DNA of 64,000 nt, from the NCBI GenBank assembly GCA_002401155.1, contig NVSG01000001.1:372001-436000 (forward strand), written 5' to 3'. Both the position numbers and the translations under genes were made by a program. The stretch comes from Hyphomicrobiales bacterium. Lineage in GTDB: Bacteria; Pseudomonadota; Alphaproteobacteria; Rhizobiales; Rhizobiaceae. The notes beneath the pieces are model-generated. The model ran no database searches and was not told the origin of the DNA. It saw only the letters and a program-made list of their open reading frames with translations. Shown piece after piece: positions 46,444-56,169 of this stretch. Every line of letters begins with the position of its first letter. The stretch's first letter is position 1.

Positions 46444-47436
46444 TTATTCGCCGGTCAAGATTTTGGAAAACAACTCCGGATCAGCATTGCCGCCGGAAAG
46501 CATGATAACAACCACCTCGCCCTGATATTTTTGCCCTGCATCCAGCAAAGCCGCCAGCGCAGCAGCAGCCCCCGGCTCCACCACCAGTTTAAATTCTTCA
46601 AAGGCAAAACGCATGGCTTCACAAACCGACGCGTCAGTAACAACCAACCCGTCCGAGCAATGCTGTTTCGCAATTTCAAATGTTAGCGCCCCCGGCTCAG
46701 GCGTCAGCATTGCATCACATATAGAGCCAGTAAGCGTTTCATTGGAGAGGATTTCACCAGCTTCCAGCGAACGACTGAAATCATCAAAGCCCTGAGGTTC
46801 CACCGTATGAATTTTAGCTTCGGGAAAAGTATCGTGAATGCTGATCGATAGACCACAGGTCAATCCACCGCCACCACATGGCGTTAAAACCCTATCCACC
46901 GAAAGCCCCAACGCCTGCAAATCTTCAACAATCTCCAACCCGCTAGTGCCCTGCCCGGCAATCACATTTGGATTATTAAACGGATGAACAAAGGTGCGAT
47001 TTTCTCTTTCAGCTATTTCATTAGCAATTTCTTCCCGGTCCTGCGTTGCCCGATCAAACAGCACCACGGTCGCACCGCTCCGCTTCGTACGCGCGATCTT
47101 AATCACCGGACTGTCGGCCGGCATGACGATGGTTGCAGAAATATCCAAACGCCGCGCAGCCTCAGCCACACCCTGTGCATGGTTGCCCGAAGAACAAGCC
47201 ACCACACCGCCAGCACGCTGTTCATCAGACAGCATGGCAAGCGCATTGCTTGCCCCGCGTAGCTTGAAGGAACCTGTGGTTTGCAAGCATTCAGCTTTCA
47301 CAAAAACCTGCGCACCCGTGAGCGTATCAAGTGCATCGCTCCGCAATAAAGGCGTATGAATAATTTTGCCCTCAAGTCGTTTGGCAGCAGCTTTAAGATC
47401 ATCGATATTTGGAATGGAAACCGGATCAATATTCAT
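46444..47436 (-). CDS. threonine/serine dehydratase, PLP-dependent fold type II
   Basis: A 330-residue enzyme without the C-terminal ACT regulatory domain, so of the catabolic threonine dehydratase or serine racemase type. PLP lysine is Lys58 in TTGSFKLRGA; the phosphate-binding loop is TPCGGGGLTCG. It deaminates threonine to 2-oxobutyrate, serine to pyruvate, or handles a related hydroxy amino acid. The start at 47436 (MNIDPVS) is chosen; upstream frame to 47496 has no SD. It is followed by an MFS gene with a one-base gap and is divergent from an SDR gene. Confidence 0.88.
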   Translation of the reverse strand: MNIDPVSIPNIDDLKAAAKRLEGKIIHTPLLRSDALDTLTGAQVFVKAECLQTTGSFKLRGASNALAMLSDEQRAGGVVACSSGNHAQGVAEAARRLDISATIVMPADSPVIKIARTKRSGATVVLFDRATQDREEIANEIAERENRTFVHPFNNPNVIAGQGTSGLEIVEDLQALGLSVDRVLTPCGGGGLTCGLSISIHDTFPEAKIHTVEPQGFDDFSRSLEAGEILSNETLTGSICDAMLTPEPGALTFEIAKQHCSDGLVVTDASVCEAMRFAFEEFKLVVEPGAAAALAALLDAGQKYQGEVVVIMLSGGNADPELFSKILTGE

Positions 47437-47569
47437 AAGATTAATTGCTCTAAATTCGTGTTTCAAATCAAGTATTTTTTCTAACCGATCAATCAAACAG
47501 AGTCGATAACGGCACTGGCATTTTCGGTGACGGACCGATAATATTAGACCAAATCAGAAGGGATAAATT

Positions 47570-48349
47570 ATGGATTTGGGAATTTCAGGTAAGAACGCAA
47601 TCATCTGCGCATCATCACGCGGACTAGGCAAAGGATGCGCCATGCATCTGGCTGAGGCAGGATGTAATATTGTCGTCAACGGCCGTAATGAAGCCGTAAC
47701 GATGGCAACCGCAGAAGAACTGGATAAGTTATCCAGCGGAAAAGTCACAGCAGTCATTGCCGATGTTTCGACACTTGACGGGCAGGCCAAATTACTCGAC
47801 GCCTGCCCCTCTCCTGATATCCTTGTCAACAACAATGGTGGACCGCCCCTGCGCGATTTCCGCGAATTATCGCGTGAAGATATGCTGGAAGGTGTTACCC
47901 AAAACATGGTGACACCGATTGAGCTCATCCAAAAAGTGATCGACGGCATGATCGAGCGAAAATTTGGTCGCATCGTCAACATCACTTCCCTCTCGGTATA
48001 CACCGCAATTCCCGGCCTGGACCTCTCATCAGGAGCACGCGCTGGCTTAACCTCATTTCTTGCTGGCGTAGCGCGTTCCGTTGCTTCAAATAATGTGACC
48101 ATCAACCAGATATTGCCCGGCAAGATGGATACGGACCGCCTGCGCTCCGGCATCGCCTTCAGTGCCGAAAAACAAGGTATTTCGAAGGAAGAATCCGAAC
48201 AACAAACCATCTCTGAAATCCCTGCTAAGCGGCTGGGAACACCGGACGAATTCGGTGCGCTTTGCGCGTTCCTTTGTTCAACCCACGCAGGTTATCTAAC
48301 CGGCAAGAATTATCTGGTCGACGGGGGCCTCAATCAGAGCGCTTTTTAG
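47570..48349 (+). CDS. SDR family oxidoreductase with altered catalytic Tyr and Lys
   Basis: A 259-residue short-chain dehydrogenase/reductase. The fold is clear: cofactor motif ASSRGLGKG at residues 14-22, ILVNNNGGP at 84-92, Asn112, Ser140, and the C-terminal YLTGKNYLVDGGL. However, where the Tyr-x3-Lys pair should be (residues 153 and 157, counted from Ser140) there are Ser153 and Arg157 in LDLSSGARAGL. Such LSxGARAG variants form a recognisable subgroup often annotated as FabG-like. Catalysis, if any, must differ from classical SDRs. It stands alone, divergent from the threonine dehydratase gene. Confidence 0.85.
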   Translation: MDLGISGKNAIICASSRGLGKGCAMHLAEAGCNIVVNGRNEAVTMATAEELDKLSSGKVTAVIADVSTLDGQAKLLDACPSPDILVNNNGGPPLRDFRELSREDMLEGVTQNMVTPIELIQKVIDGMIERKFGRIVNITSLSVYTAIPGLDLSSGARAGLTSFLAGVARSVASNNVTINQILPGKMDTDRLRSGIAFSAEKQGISKEESEQQTISEIPAKRLGTPDEFGALCAFLCSTHAGYLTGKNYLVDGGLNQSAF

Positions 48350-48482
48350 AGTGTGCCAAACAGCACTGAATAAACACATTCGAAAGCATAGATTAACTAT
48401 ATCGCGTTAGGTTTCGCGAACAGGTAATCGTGCAAGGGTTGGTAATCAGCCAAATTTGCGAAACTTCAAGAGCAGATTTACA

Positions 48483-49613
48483 ATGGCGTCCATATCCAGA
48501 TCATATTTTCTAAGGCTAGCCTGTCTGGTCTGGATTCTGCTTGCCTCGCAGGTCACCATTGCTGAGGCCCAATCGGGCGTTTGCCGCCAGTTGGAGCAGC
48601 AATTATCACGCGTCTCCACCGGAAATCAGGTCTCGCCTTCCAGAAAATACCGCCAGTACCAACAGGCGATACGCGATCAGCGTGCCCAATTATCAAAAAC
48701 CAAACGCATAGCCAGACGCAATGATTGTCGGGCCGGTCAGTTCAACAGCTCCGGGCGATGCAGCCGGTTAAATTCAAGCATCCGCCAAATGCAGGATAAT
48801 CTGGCGCAACTTGAACGAACAAAAAACCGACTGCGCCAAGGCGCAGGCAATACCGGTTCCCAACGCAACCGAATTCTGCAAACTATGCAGCAACAAGGCT
48901 GCCTGAATCGCACCGCAAATCGAAGCACAGAAAGAAGACAAGCCACGTTCGGACGAGAAAGACCGCGCCGCCGCAGCCTCATCGAACAGATTTTCGGGCG
49001 CAGAGCCTATCGTGAGGATGGAAGACGCTTTCGCGAAGAATTTGAATTACTGCCGGAACCCCAATATTCGCAATTTGGAAATTTCCGAACCATGTGTGTT
49101 AGAACCTGCGACGGGTATTATTTCCCAATCAGCTTTTCCACCGATCGCGGCCATTTTGAAACCGATGCCCTAAGCTGCCAAAACAGATGCCCGGGAAGCG
49201 AAGTTGAGCTTTACTATTACGGCATGCCCAGCCAATCGCCCGAAGAAATGATCTCCTATCGCGCCAACATCCCTTATGCAAAACAGCCTTTTGCCTTCAG
49301 CTATCGCAAAAAACTAAACCGCCAGTGTTCCTGTAATTTCTCAAAAGCTGGATTGGGCGAACTTGCAGAACTCGAAGCAGAACAAGCAATCGCGCAAGAT
49401 GAGATTAGAGAAACAATTGGCCCGCGGATTTCTCTACCCGCTTTTCGTCAGGACAGATATGCCGACCCTGAAACCGCGAGCAATAAAGCCGGCGCATTTT
49501 CATTGGCCGATCTGGAACAATTGGGCAATAAAACGGGCCTGACAGCCGATGAAAAATCCGGTCAAAAGAAGAAGATCAGGATAGTCGGGCCAGCGTTTTT
49601 TCCGGTCCAATAA
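48483..49613 (+). CDS. DUF2865 secreted protein
   Basis: A 376-residue exported protein with a signal peptide ending AEAQS near residue 30. The middle is very basic and Arg/Gln-rich, possibly coiled-coil, with scattered Cys. The DUF2865 core is at about residues 195-290: [20 protein letters not shown], then [16 protein letters not shown] and later CSCNF. The six or more Cys are probably disulfide-bonded. Family is found in Rhizobiales; function unknown. The 3' end overlaps the end of gltX on the other strand by 38 bases. Confidence 0.85.
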   Translation: MASISRSYFLRLACLVWILLASQVTIAEAQSGVCRQLEQQLSRVSTGNQVSPSRKYRQYQQAIRDQRAQLSKTKRIARRNDCRAGQFNSSGRCSRLNSSIRQMQDNLAQLERTKNRLRQGAGNTGSQRNRILQTMQQQGCLNRTANRSTERRQATFGRERPRRRSLIEQIFGRRAYREDGRRFREEFELLPEPQYSQFGNFRTMCVRTCDGYYFPISFSTDRGHFETDALSCQNRCPGSEVELYYYGMPSQSPEEMISYRANIPYAKQPFAFSYRKKLNRQCSCNFSKAGLGELAELEAEQAIAQDEIRETIGPRISLPAFRQDRYADPETASNKAGAFSLADLEQLGNKTGLTADEKSGQKKKIRIVGPAFFPVQ

Positions 49614-50934
49614 GCTGCAATATGGTGGCAAGTTCCGGGCCATGCTCTTGCCCGGTCAGCGCTTTTCTAAGCGGCATAAACAGGCCTTTGCCTTTTCTAC
49701 CGGTCTTTTCTTTGACCAAAGCGGTCCACTTTTTCCAAGTTTCACCATCCCACGGACCATCGGGTAAAAGCGCTTTAGCTTCGCTAATGAAGTCGCGGTC
49801 CTCATCATCGATAACCGGATTTGCGTCATTGACGATTGCCCACCAGTCGGCGGCATCCGATACTTTTTCAATATTGGGCCGCACCGCATTCCAGAACTCT
49901 TCGCCACCCCCAATATTCAATGCGCTAAGCCGTTCAGATACAGCATCGTAGGAATAGTCATGCACAAGGCGCTTATTGAGGCCTAAAAGCTCTGCCATAT
50001 CGAATTTCGCGGCAGATTTAGTGATGGTCTGGGGATCAAAGCGCGCAGCCATCGCTGCCATATTTTTCATGGGCTCAACCGCTTGCGATGTACCAATCAG
50101 AACAGCTAGCGAGACAACCGCCATCGGTTCAAATCCATCTTCCGCCAAATTGGCAATCGAAAGCGAACCAAGCCGTTTGGAAAGGCCGCTACCATCAGCC
50201 GATGTTAGCAAATTATGATGTCCAAATGCCGGAGCTTTCGCATCCAGCGCTTCAAACACAGCAATCTGCGCACCAGTATTGGTCACATGATCATCACCGC
50301 GAATGATATGGGTAATCCCGAACTCAATATCATCGACAACGCTCGGCAAGGTGTAGAGATATGTGCCATCGCCGCGGATCAGAACCGGATCAGACATGGA
50401 AGCCAAATCGACAGTCTGCCTGCCGCGCACCACATCATCCCAATGAACTTCCGTGCGCTTGGTGGTAAAGGGGTCATCCTCATAATTCGGCAATAAAAAA
50501 CGCCAATGAGCCGTTCTGCCTTCTGCTTCAAAGGCAGCAATTTCTTTCAGCGAATATCTCAATCCCGACCGGTCATAGATCGGCGGCAATCCGCGTGCCA
50601 GCAAACGTTTGCGGCGGCGATCCAGTTCATCAGCCGTTTCATAGCAAGCATAAAGCAGGCCTTTGACTTTAAGCTTTTCCGCGGCTTCATCATAAGATGA
50701 AAACCGCGTCGACTGACGCTCAATCCTGTCTGGCTCAATACCAAGCCAGCGCAAATCACGTTCAATGCCTTCGGCAAATTCAACCTTCGAACGCTCAACA
50801 TCCGTATCATCAAAGCGCAGGATAAATTGGCCATCATTCTTTTTGGCATAAAGCCAATTTACGAGGGCCGTTCTGGCATTCCCGATATGAATATTGCCGG
50901 TTGGTGACGGGGCAAAACGAAGGGTGACTGTCAT
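49576..50934 (-). CDS. gltX: glutamyl-tRNA synthetase
   Basis: A 452-residue class I synthetase. HIGH-like motif [13 protein letters not shown] is near the start, and the KMSKS-like motif is [12 protein letters not shown] near residue 243. Rhizobia commonly have two GluRS; this shorter one with LSKRLGSLS resembles the second type, and whether it charges tRNA-Glu, tRNA-Gln or both cannot be said. ATG at 50934 is preferred to a GTG nine bases upstream. The gene sits 27 bases after an MFS gene on the same strand and overlaps the DUF2865 gene at its 3' end. Confidence 0.94.
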   Translation of the reverse strand: MTVTLRFAPSPTGNIHIGNARTALVNWLYAKKNDGQFILRFDDTDVERSKVEFAEGIERDLRWLGIEPDRIERQSTRFSSYDEAAEKLKVKGLLYACYETADELDRRRKRLLARGLPPIYDRSGLRYSLKEIAAFEAEGRTAHWRFLLPNYEDDPFTTKRTEVHWDDVVRGRQTVDLASMSDPVLIRGDGTYLYTLPSVVDDIEFGITHIIRGDDHVTNTGAQIAVFEALDAKAPAFGHHNLLTSADGSGLSKRLGSLSIANLAEDGFEPMAVVSLAVLIGTSQAVEPMKNMAAMAARFDPQTITKSAAKFDMAELLGLNKRLVHDYSYDAVSERLSALNIGGGEEFWNAVRPNIEKVSDAADWWAIVNDANPVIDDEDRDFISEAKALLPDGPWDGETWKKWTALVKEKTGRKGKGLFMPLRKALTGQEHGPELATILQLIGPEKTLARLS

Positions 50935-50961
50935 GGGGTTCACATTATCCAGTTTTGAAAT

Positions 50962-52194
50962 TTATATTGCGGCAAGTTCCGCCCGCTGACGGCTCGCCAC
51001 TTGCCGCGATACAAACAACATAACCAGCGAGACCGCAAGGCAATAGAGCCCCATTACAACAATTTGCGATGGAAACGGAATACCATAATCAATCAAATAT
51101 CCTGTTATTCCCGGTCCCAACGCCGAGGACAACACCATCAGCGCGACGATAATAGAGCGCACAGAGCCCAGATGTTTCGTGCCATAAATCTCCGGCCATA
51201 GCGCTCCAAACAGGGTCGTCGCCGTGCCATAGGAAACCCCGAGCAACGCCATATAGAAAAACAACCCGAAGCCGGCCTCGATCAAGCCAAGACACAAGCA
51301 GGCAACTCCAAGCGGCAACAGGAAGAACGGCAAGATTCTGATCGCTGAAAATTTATCGATCAATTGCCCGGCAATCAGGCCGGAACAAACAGTCACGATC
51401 GACATGATAACGAACGAGCCGGCAAAAAACTGTTGTGTCCAATCGCGAATTTCCACCAGATGAGCCTGATGGAAAAACACCGAAGTGCCGATGAAAGCCG
51501 GTGCAAAAATGCCGATGGACATCGCCCAGAACAAGCCATCACGCATTACTTCGCCGCGCTTCCAGTCACGCGCAGCGCCCGCCAACTCCGGTTTATCAGT
51601 TGATCTTGGCTGACGCTCCACCCGCATCAGCCCGAATATGACGGGCAAAGCAAAAACCACCAGAAAGAACGCCCCGGCCAACCAGCTGTTTCTCCAGCCA
51701 ATCGCTGCCGAAACAAAAACAAAGACCAGCGGAAACACCATCTCTCCGGTCTGTTGACCAAGCGCCACCATGGAAACCGCCCTGCCCCGGTGCCCGGCAA
51801 ACCAGCGCCCAACCGCCGTCATCGCCGTATGAGTCATCATCCCCTGACCAAACAGGCGCAGACCAAATAGCGTCAAAAGCAGAAAGTAAAATGAGTCGGC
51901 AAAGGCCATGGATACGCACGCAAAAGCCAGCAAGGGCACCACAATCAGCGCTGTGCGGGATACAGAGACAATATCAACCAGCTTGCCAACTTGCGGCAAC
52001 ACCATCGCGCTGCCCAGCGTTGCCAGCATATAAATGCCGCCGAATTCCCCATTGGTCAGATCAAATTCGGTTCGAATCTGCTTCCCCGAAAGAGCGATGA
52101 AAAACGTTTGCCCGAAGGAAGAAAAAAACGTCATCAGGAAGCCGCCAAATATCCAGCGTGAATTCTCTCGAAAAAACGAAAAGAAGGCTCCCAT
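50962..52194 (-). CDS. MFS transporter, monocarboxylate-like
   Basis: A 410-residue twelve-helix permease. Signatures of the OFA/monocarboxylate-like branch are present: FFSSFGQTFFIALSG, GQGMMTHTAMTAVGRWFAGHRGRA in helix 4-5 and the matching VSYGTATTLFGALWPEIYG in the second half. Substrate unknown, likely an organic acid. It lies between nadE (eight bases upstream) and gltX (27 bases downstream), all minus strand, so probably one transcript. Confidence 0.83.
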   Translation of the reverse strand: MGAFFSFFRENSRWIFGGFLMTFFSSFGQTFFIALSGKQIRTEFDLTNGEFGGIYMLATLGSAMVLPQVGKLVDIVSVSRTALIVVPLLAFACVSMAFADSFYFLLLTLFGLRLFGQGMMTHTAMTAVGRWFAGHRGRAVSMVALGQQTGEMVFPLVFVFVSAAIGWRNSWLAGAFFLVVFALPVIFGLMRVERQPRSTDKPELAGAARDWKRGEVMRDGLFWAMSIGIFAPAFIGTSVFFHQAHLVEIRDWTQQFFAGSFVIMSIVTVCSGLIAGQLIDKFSAIRILPFFLLPLGVACLCLGLIEAGFGLFFYMALLGVSYGTATTLFGALWPEIYGTKHLGSVRSIIVALMVLSSALGPGITGYLIDYGIPFPSQIVVMGLYCLAVSLVMLFVSRQVASRQRAELAAI

Positions 52195-52202
52195 ATAAGC
52201 GC

Positions 52203-53876
52203 TTATCCCCTGTCACGGAAACGGTTGGTAATCGGATAACGCCGGTCACGACCAAAATTCTTACGTGTAATTTTCACACCGGGCGCTGCCTGACGCCGTT
52301 TATATTCAGCGATGTAGAGCAGATGCTCCATCCTGTTCACGGTTTCACGCTCATGGCCATTGGCAACAATCTCGTCGACGGAAAGCTCTTTTTCCACCAG
52401 AGATTCCAAAATATCATCCAAGATAGGATAAGGCGGCAGACTATCTTGATCGGTCTGGTCCGGTCGCAATTCAGCGCTCGGTGCCTTATCGATAATATTT
52501 TGCGGGATAACCTCGCCCCCCGGCCCCAGACAATCGGGCGGCATATGCTTGTTGCGCCAATCTGAAAGCTCATAGACCTGCATTTTATAAAGGTCTTTGA
52601 TCGGGTTGAAACCACCATTCATATCGCCATAGAGCGTCGCATAACCAACAGACATCTCGGATTTATTGCCCGTGGTCACCACCATCGAACCAAACTTATT
52701 GGAAATCGCCATCAAAATGACGCCACGCGCCCGCGATTGCAGGTTCTCCTCGGTCACCCCTTCTTCGGTGCCCTCAAACAAATCGCTTAACGCATCGCGC
52801 AAGCCTTCAACCGGCTTTTTAATCGAGATAGTTTCGTATTTAACGCCCAGTGCCTTGGCGCAATCGGCAGCGTCCACGAGACTTTCTTCGCTGGTATAAT
52901 CATAGGGCAACATCACACAGCGTACCCGTTCTTCGCCCAACGCATCGACGCTCATCGCCGCAACGATGGCAGAATCAATGCCACCGGAAAGCCCCAGCAC
53001 CACATTAGAAAAGCCGTTCTTATTGACATAGTCGCGCAGTCCAAGAACGCAGGCACGCCAATCAGTTTCTTGCCGATCAGGTATTTTCGCTATCAGCCCA
53101 TCGTCACACGACCAGCCATCATCCCCGCGTCGCCATGTGGTGACAACAACGCTGTCTTCAAAAAGGTTCATCTGAACAGGAATGGTATGATTGGCATTGA
53201 CCACAAAAGAACCGCCATCAAAGACAAGTTCGTCCTGCCCCCCAAGCTGATTGACGTAAGCAATCGGCAGGCCGGATTCGATCACCTGACGAATGACAAT
53301 TTGGTGGCGAACATCCGTTTTCTCCCGATAATAAGGAGATCCATTCGGCACCAAAAGAATTTCAGCGCCGCTCTCCGCCAGAGTTTCGCAAACGCCCAAT
53401 TCACCCCAAATATCTTCGCAAATTGGCACACCCAACCGCACACCACGAAAATTAATCGGTCCGGGCATCGGCCCTTCATCAAACACGCGCTTTTCGTCAA
53501 ACACAGCATAATTCGGCAAATCGACCTTCATGCGCCAGGTCTTGATCTCCCCCTCATCAAGCAGGGCAATCGCGTTATAGAGACCATCATCATTGCAAAG
53601 CGGCGAACCGATCAACATCGCAGGGCCGCCATCTTTTGTATCAGCAGCAAGTTCTGCAATCGCTGCCATACATTCTTCGACGAAGACTGGCTTTAAAACC
53701 AGATCTTCCGGCGGATAGCCAGAAATGAATAATTCGGTGAAAAGAATCAAATCAGCTTTTGCACGGTAGGCCTCATCACGGGCTTTTCGAGCAAGCGCCA
53801 GATTGCCACTAATATCGCCGACCGTCGGGTTTAACTGGGCCAGCGCAATGCGTAAAATGTCAGGTGGTGTAGTCAT
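52203..53876 (-). CDS. nadE: glutamine-dependent NAD+ synthetase
   Basis: A 557-residue two-domain enzyme for the last step of NAD synthesis. The N-terminal nitrilase-type glutaminase has its Glu in LFTELFISGYPPEDL, Lys in MKVDLPNYAVFDE and Cys in GVPICEDIWGE. The C-terminal synthetase domain has the PP-loop LSGGIDSAIVA near residue 295. Length is standard for bacterial glutamine-dependent NadE. It starts a nadE-MFS-gltX run and is divergent from the BA14K gene. Confidence 0.96.
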   Translation of the reverse strand: MTTPPDILRIALAQLNPTVGDISGNLALARKARDEAYRAKADLILFTELFISGYPPEDLVLKPVFVEECMAAIAELAADTKDGGPAMLIGSPLCNDDGLYNAIALLDEGEIKTWRMKVDLPNYAVFDEKRVFDEGPMPGPINFRGVRLGVPICEDIWGELGVCETLAESGAEILLVPNGSPYYREKTDVRHQIVIRQVIESGLPIAYVNQLGGQDELVFDGGSFVVNANHTIPVQMNLFEDSVVVTTWRRGDDGWSCDDGLIAKIPDRQETDWRACVLGLRDYVNKNGFSNVVLGLSGGIDSAIVAAMSVDALGEERVRCVMLPYDYTSEESLVDAADCAKALGVKYETISIKKPVEGLRDALSDLFEGTEEGVTEENLQSRARGVILMAISNKFGSMVVTTGNKSEMSVGYATLYGDMNGGFNPIKDLYKMQVYELSDWRNKHMPPDCLGPGGEVIPQNIIDKAPSAELRPDQTDQDSLPPYPILDDILESLVEKELSVDEIVANGHERETVNRMEHLLYIAEYKRRQAAPGVKITRKNFGRDRRYPITNRFRDRG

Positions 53877-53995
53877 AACATGCTTGTAACAATGCTATCC
53901 AAAGTGGGCAATTTAAAAAACAGGCCAGACACAAATATACGTAACATATTAAGGACAACATCGCCCAACTCGGGCACATTATTACCTGAACATCT

Positions 53996-54014
53996 CATTC
54001 AGCTTCCATTCAGC
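53996..54014 (+). promoter_or_regulatory. direct repeat, candidate response-regulator site
   Basis: The octamer CATTCAGC occurs at 53996-54003 and again at 54007-54014, exactly 11 bases apart, one DNA turn. This spacing is typical for OmpR/PhoB-type response regulators. It is 75 bases before the BA14K start codon. Confidence 0.45.
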
Positions 54015-54088
54015 ATGAAAATGCCAAATTTGGATCATATTCAAACCTGATAGGGTAATTCCAACATTCGTTCTCAGAGGGCAAAAAA

Positions 54089-54715
54089 ATGAACTTCCGA
54101 TATTTCCTTCAGAATTCAGCCGCTTCCACCGCTAAAATTGCAGCAATGGCGCTTGCCGTTACAATTGCTACCGTAAGCATGCCAATCGCCACCGCATCAG
54201 CTGGCGGTGGGCATCATAATCGTCATCGCGGTTCAGGTGACATCGTACTTGGCGGCATTATCGGTCTTGCCATTGGCGCGATTGCGGCAGAATCAAATCA
54301 CCGCAGATATAACCGTGTCCGCAGGCATACACATCGTCCATATTCCCGCCCACCCGTTCGCATCTATGACGAATATAATTCGGATTTTGTGAGATATGAC
54401 AGCGAACCAAGACCTTATAGTGCTCGCGAATCTCGTCCATTCAGACCCTATGCATCGCGTGAACGTGGCCCATCGAGATACCGTGAATCACGCCCAAGCC
54501 AACGTTATGGAAAGCGCGAACGCCCTTCAATTCGGCGAGAAACCTTGCGTGATACAGACGCCCCAAAGGTAATTACCTACAACGAAACCGCCTCCATCGA
54601 GCCATGGAGCACGGGCTGGCAGGATTATTGCAGCACGAGATATCGCAGTTTCAACTCAAAAACTGGTACTTTTCTAGGATATGACGGAGATCGCCACTTC
54701 TGCGTCGCGAAGTAG
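54089..54715 (+). CDS. BA14K family exported protein
   Basis: A 208-residue exported protein. The signal peptide ends in ATASAGGG near residue 38, then a glycine-rich hydrophobic stretch (VLGGIIGLAIGAIAAES), a long Arg/Ser/Pro/Tyr-rich segment, and the BA14K motif WQDYCSTRYRSFNSKTGTFL to RHFCVAK at the C-terminus with its two Cys. BA14K proteins are immunoreactive in Brucella and have been linked to lectin-like activity and envelope integrity. Upstream are a direct octamer repeat and a GAGGGC SD; downstream is a strong terminator. Confidence 0.9.
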   Translation: MNFRYFLQNSAASTAKIAAMALAVTIATVSMPIATASAGGGHHNRHRGSGDIVLGGIIGLAIGAIAAESNHRRYNRVRRHTHRPYSRPPVRIYDEYNSDFVRYDSEPRPYSARESRPFRPYASRERGPSRYRESRPSQRYGKRERPSIRRETLRDTDAPKVITYNETASIEPWSTGWQDYCSTRYRSFNSKTGTFLGYDGDRHFCVAK

Positions 54716-54742
54716 AGCCTCACAATAAAATAACCTGTTTGT

Positions 54743-54781
54743 GATGCGGTTACACGTAAATGACACTTGTAACCGCATTTT
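54743..54781 (+). terminator. intrinsic terminator after BA14K gene
   Basis: TGCGGTTACA (54745-54754) and TGTAACCGCA (54768-54777) form a perfect ten-base stem, followed by TTTT. It lies 29 bases after the BA14K stop codon. Confidence 0.85.
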
Positions 54782-54788
54782 CACGCCT

Positions 54789-54818
54789 TATCTGTTTGAT
54801 ATCATAGTGAAACAGATA
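54789..54818 (+). promoter_or_regulatory. inverted repeat abutting SD of the 54831 microprotein
   Basis: TATCTGTTT (54789-54797) and AAACAGATA (54810-54818) are a perfect nine-base inverted repeat with a 12-base loop. The last base overlaps the AGGAG SD at 54818-54822 of the next gene, so as RNA it would set the access of ribosomes; as DNA it could be an operator. Confidence 0.5.
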
Positions 54819-54830
54819 GGAGAGCTATTC

Positions 54831-54956
54831 ATGACACACCCGAGAGATCACATCGGGGAGGATTATCAAGCAGAGGACTTTTCACCGCTCAGCGTTATTG
54901 TGGTTTCGACCGTAATGATCACGGCGGCACTAATATCGGTATCATTGCTTGTATAG
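54831..54956 (+). CDS. 41-residue tail-anchored membrane microprotein
   Basis: A 42-codon frame including stop, with AGGAG eight bases before its ATG. The first 23 residues are polar and acidic with two His (THPRDHIGEDYQAEDF); residues about 24-41 are one hydrophobic helix (LSVIVVSTVMITAALISVSLLV) that ends at the C-terminus. It sits between two strong terminators, so it is a transcription unit of its own. Longer frames upstream (to 54741) would start within the preceding terminator. Family unknown. Confidence 0.6.
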   Translation: MTHPRDHIGEDYQAEDFSPLSVIVVSTVMITAALISVSLLV

Positions 54957-54986
54957 AGGGACATTTAAGTAAGATATTAGAACAGC

Positions 54987-55019
54987 AAAAAGCGGCAGGA
55001 ACCTGGTTCCTGCCCTTTT
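54987..55019. terminator. bidirectional intrinsic terminator
   Basis: GGCAGGAAC (54994-55002) and GTTCCTGCC (55006-55014) with a three-base loop, preceded by AAAAAGC and followed by CTTTT. It separates the 41-residue protein gene from the convergent hisC-type gene and can serve both. Confidence 0.8.
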
Positions 55020-55046
55020 GCATTTTTGGGCCAGTACCTAGGTACT

Positions 55047-56153
55047 TTATCCAATTTCAGCGATAATTTCACCCAAAGCATCATCAAAAATCTGTAAATC
55101 CTGCGCAGTTCCGGCACTAATACGGATACAACGCGAAAGCGGCTCCACACCGGGCATCCGAATAAAGACGCCCCGCTCAGCCAGCCCCTTCATAAGGGCA
55201 AGCGCATAGGCACTATCGCGGCCACAATCCATCGCTACAAAGTTTGTCGCAGACGGTATCGGTTTAAATCCGTGCTTTTCAGCAATTTCAGCAATTTTCT
55301 CGCGTGAATCAGCTATTTTTCCAACAACTTCCGCCAGATAGTCCTGATCTTTCAAAGCAGCCAGCGCACCATCAAGCGCCACACGGTTCATGCCAAAATG
55401 GTTACGCACCTTCTCAAATCCGCGAATGATCCCGGCTTCCCCGATGCAATAGCCAACTCTGGAACCTGCCATGCCATAAGCCTTGGAAAAAGTGCGAAAA
55501 CGCAAAATTTGATCATTGGTAATATCAATTGGAGGTGCAGTTCCAGCGGGTGCCGTGTCGATATAGGCTTCATCAAGCAACATCATGCAGCCATCAGGAA
55601 TAGAAGAAATCATACGCTCCATATCGTCGCTATCCCACCAAGTCCCCATGGGATTATCCGGATTGGAAATATAAAGTAGCTTTGCGGAAGTCTCCCTCGC
55701 CCGTTCCAGCAAGCTATCAGGGTCTTCACAATTATTGACAAACGGCACCAATTCCAGATTTCCGCCCGTAGCGCTGACATGAAAATTAAACGTTGGATAA
55801 GCCCCGGCAGAGGTCACCACATTAACGCCCGGCTCCACATAAAGCCGCGTCGCACAATCGAGTAAATTATCGATACCGCCGCCAATGACGATATTCTCAA
55901 CACCAACACCATGATGCTCCGAAAGCGCTTCACGCAATTCCAAAGCTTCAGGGTCTGCATACATCCAGACATCCTTAGCAGCGTTTTTTATCGCCTCGAT
56001 TACCTTGGGCGAAGGGCCAAAAACATTTTCATTCGCCCCAATTCGCGCCGCAAATATCTTGCCCAATGCACGCTCCTGCGCCTCTGGCCCAACGAAAGGC
56101 ACAGTTTCAGGCAAAATGGCCACATGATCGATCTGTTTTGGTGTTTTACTCAT
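55047..56153 (-). CDS. hisC: histidinol-phosphate aminotransferase family protein
   Basis: A 368-residue fold type I aminotransferase of the HisC group. The PLP lysine is in FRTFSKAYGMAGSRVGY; other motifs are IGANENVFGPSP near the N-terminus, ISNPDNPMGTW and LDEAYID. HisC makes histidinol phosphate from imidazole-acetol phosphate, but rhizobial genomes often have several paralogues acting on aromatic or other amino acids, so the symbol is tentative. The ATG at 56153 is chosen over an upstream TTG at 56192. It follows the methyltransferase gene by 16 bases. Confidence 0.82.
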   Translation of the reverse strand: MSKTPKQIDHVAILPETVPFVGPEAQERALGKIFAARIGANENVFGPSPKVIEAIKNAAKDVWMYADPEALELREALSEHHGVGVENIVIGGGIDNLLDCATRLYVEPGVNVVTSAGAYPTFNFHVSATGGNLELVPFVNNCEDPDSLLERARETSAKLLYISNPDNPMGTWWDSDDMERMISSIPDGCMMLLDEAYIDTAPAGTAPPIDITNDQILRFRTFSKAYGMAGSRVGYCIGEAGIIRGFEKVRNHFGMNRVALDGALAALKDQDYLAEVVGKIADSREKIAEIAEKHGFKPIPSATNFVAMDCGRDSAYALALMKGLAERGVFIRMPGVEPLSRCIRISAGTAQDLQIFDDALGEIIAEIG

Positions 56154-56169
56154 GGTCAAACTCTTCTTT

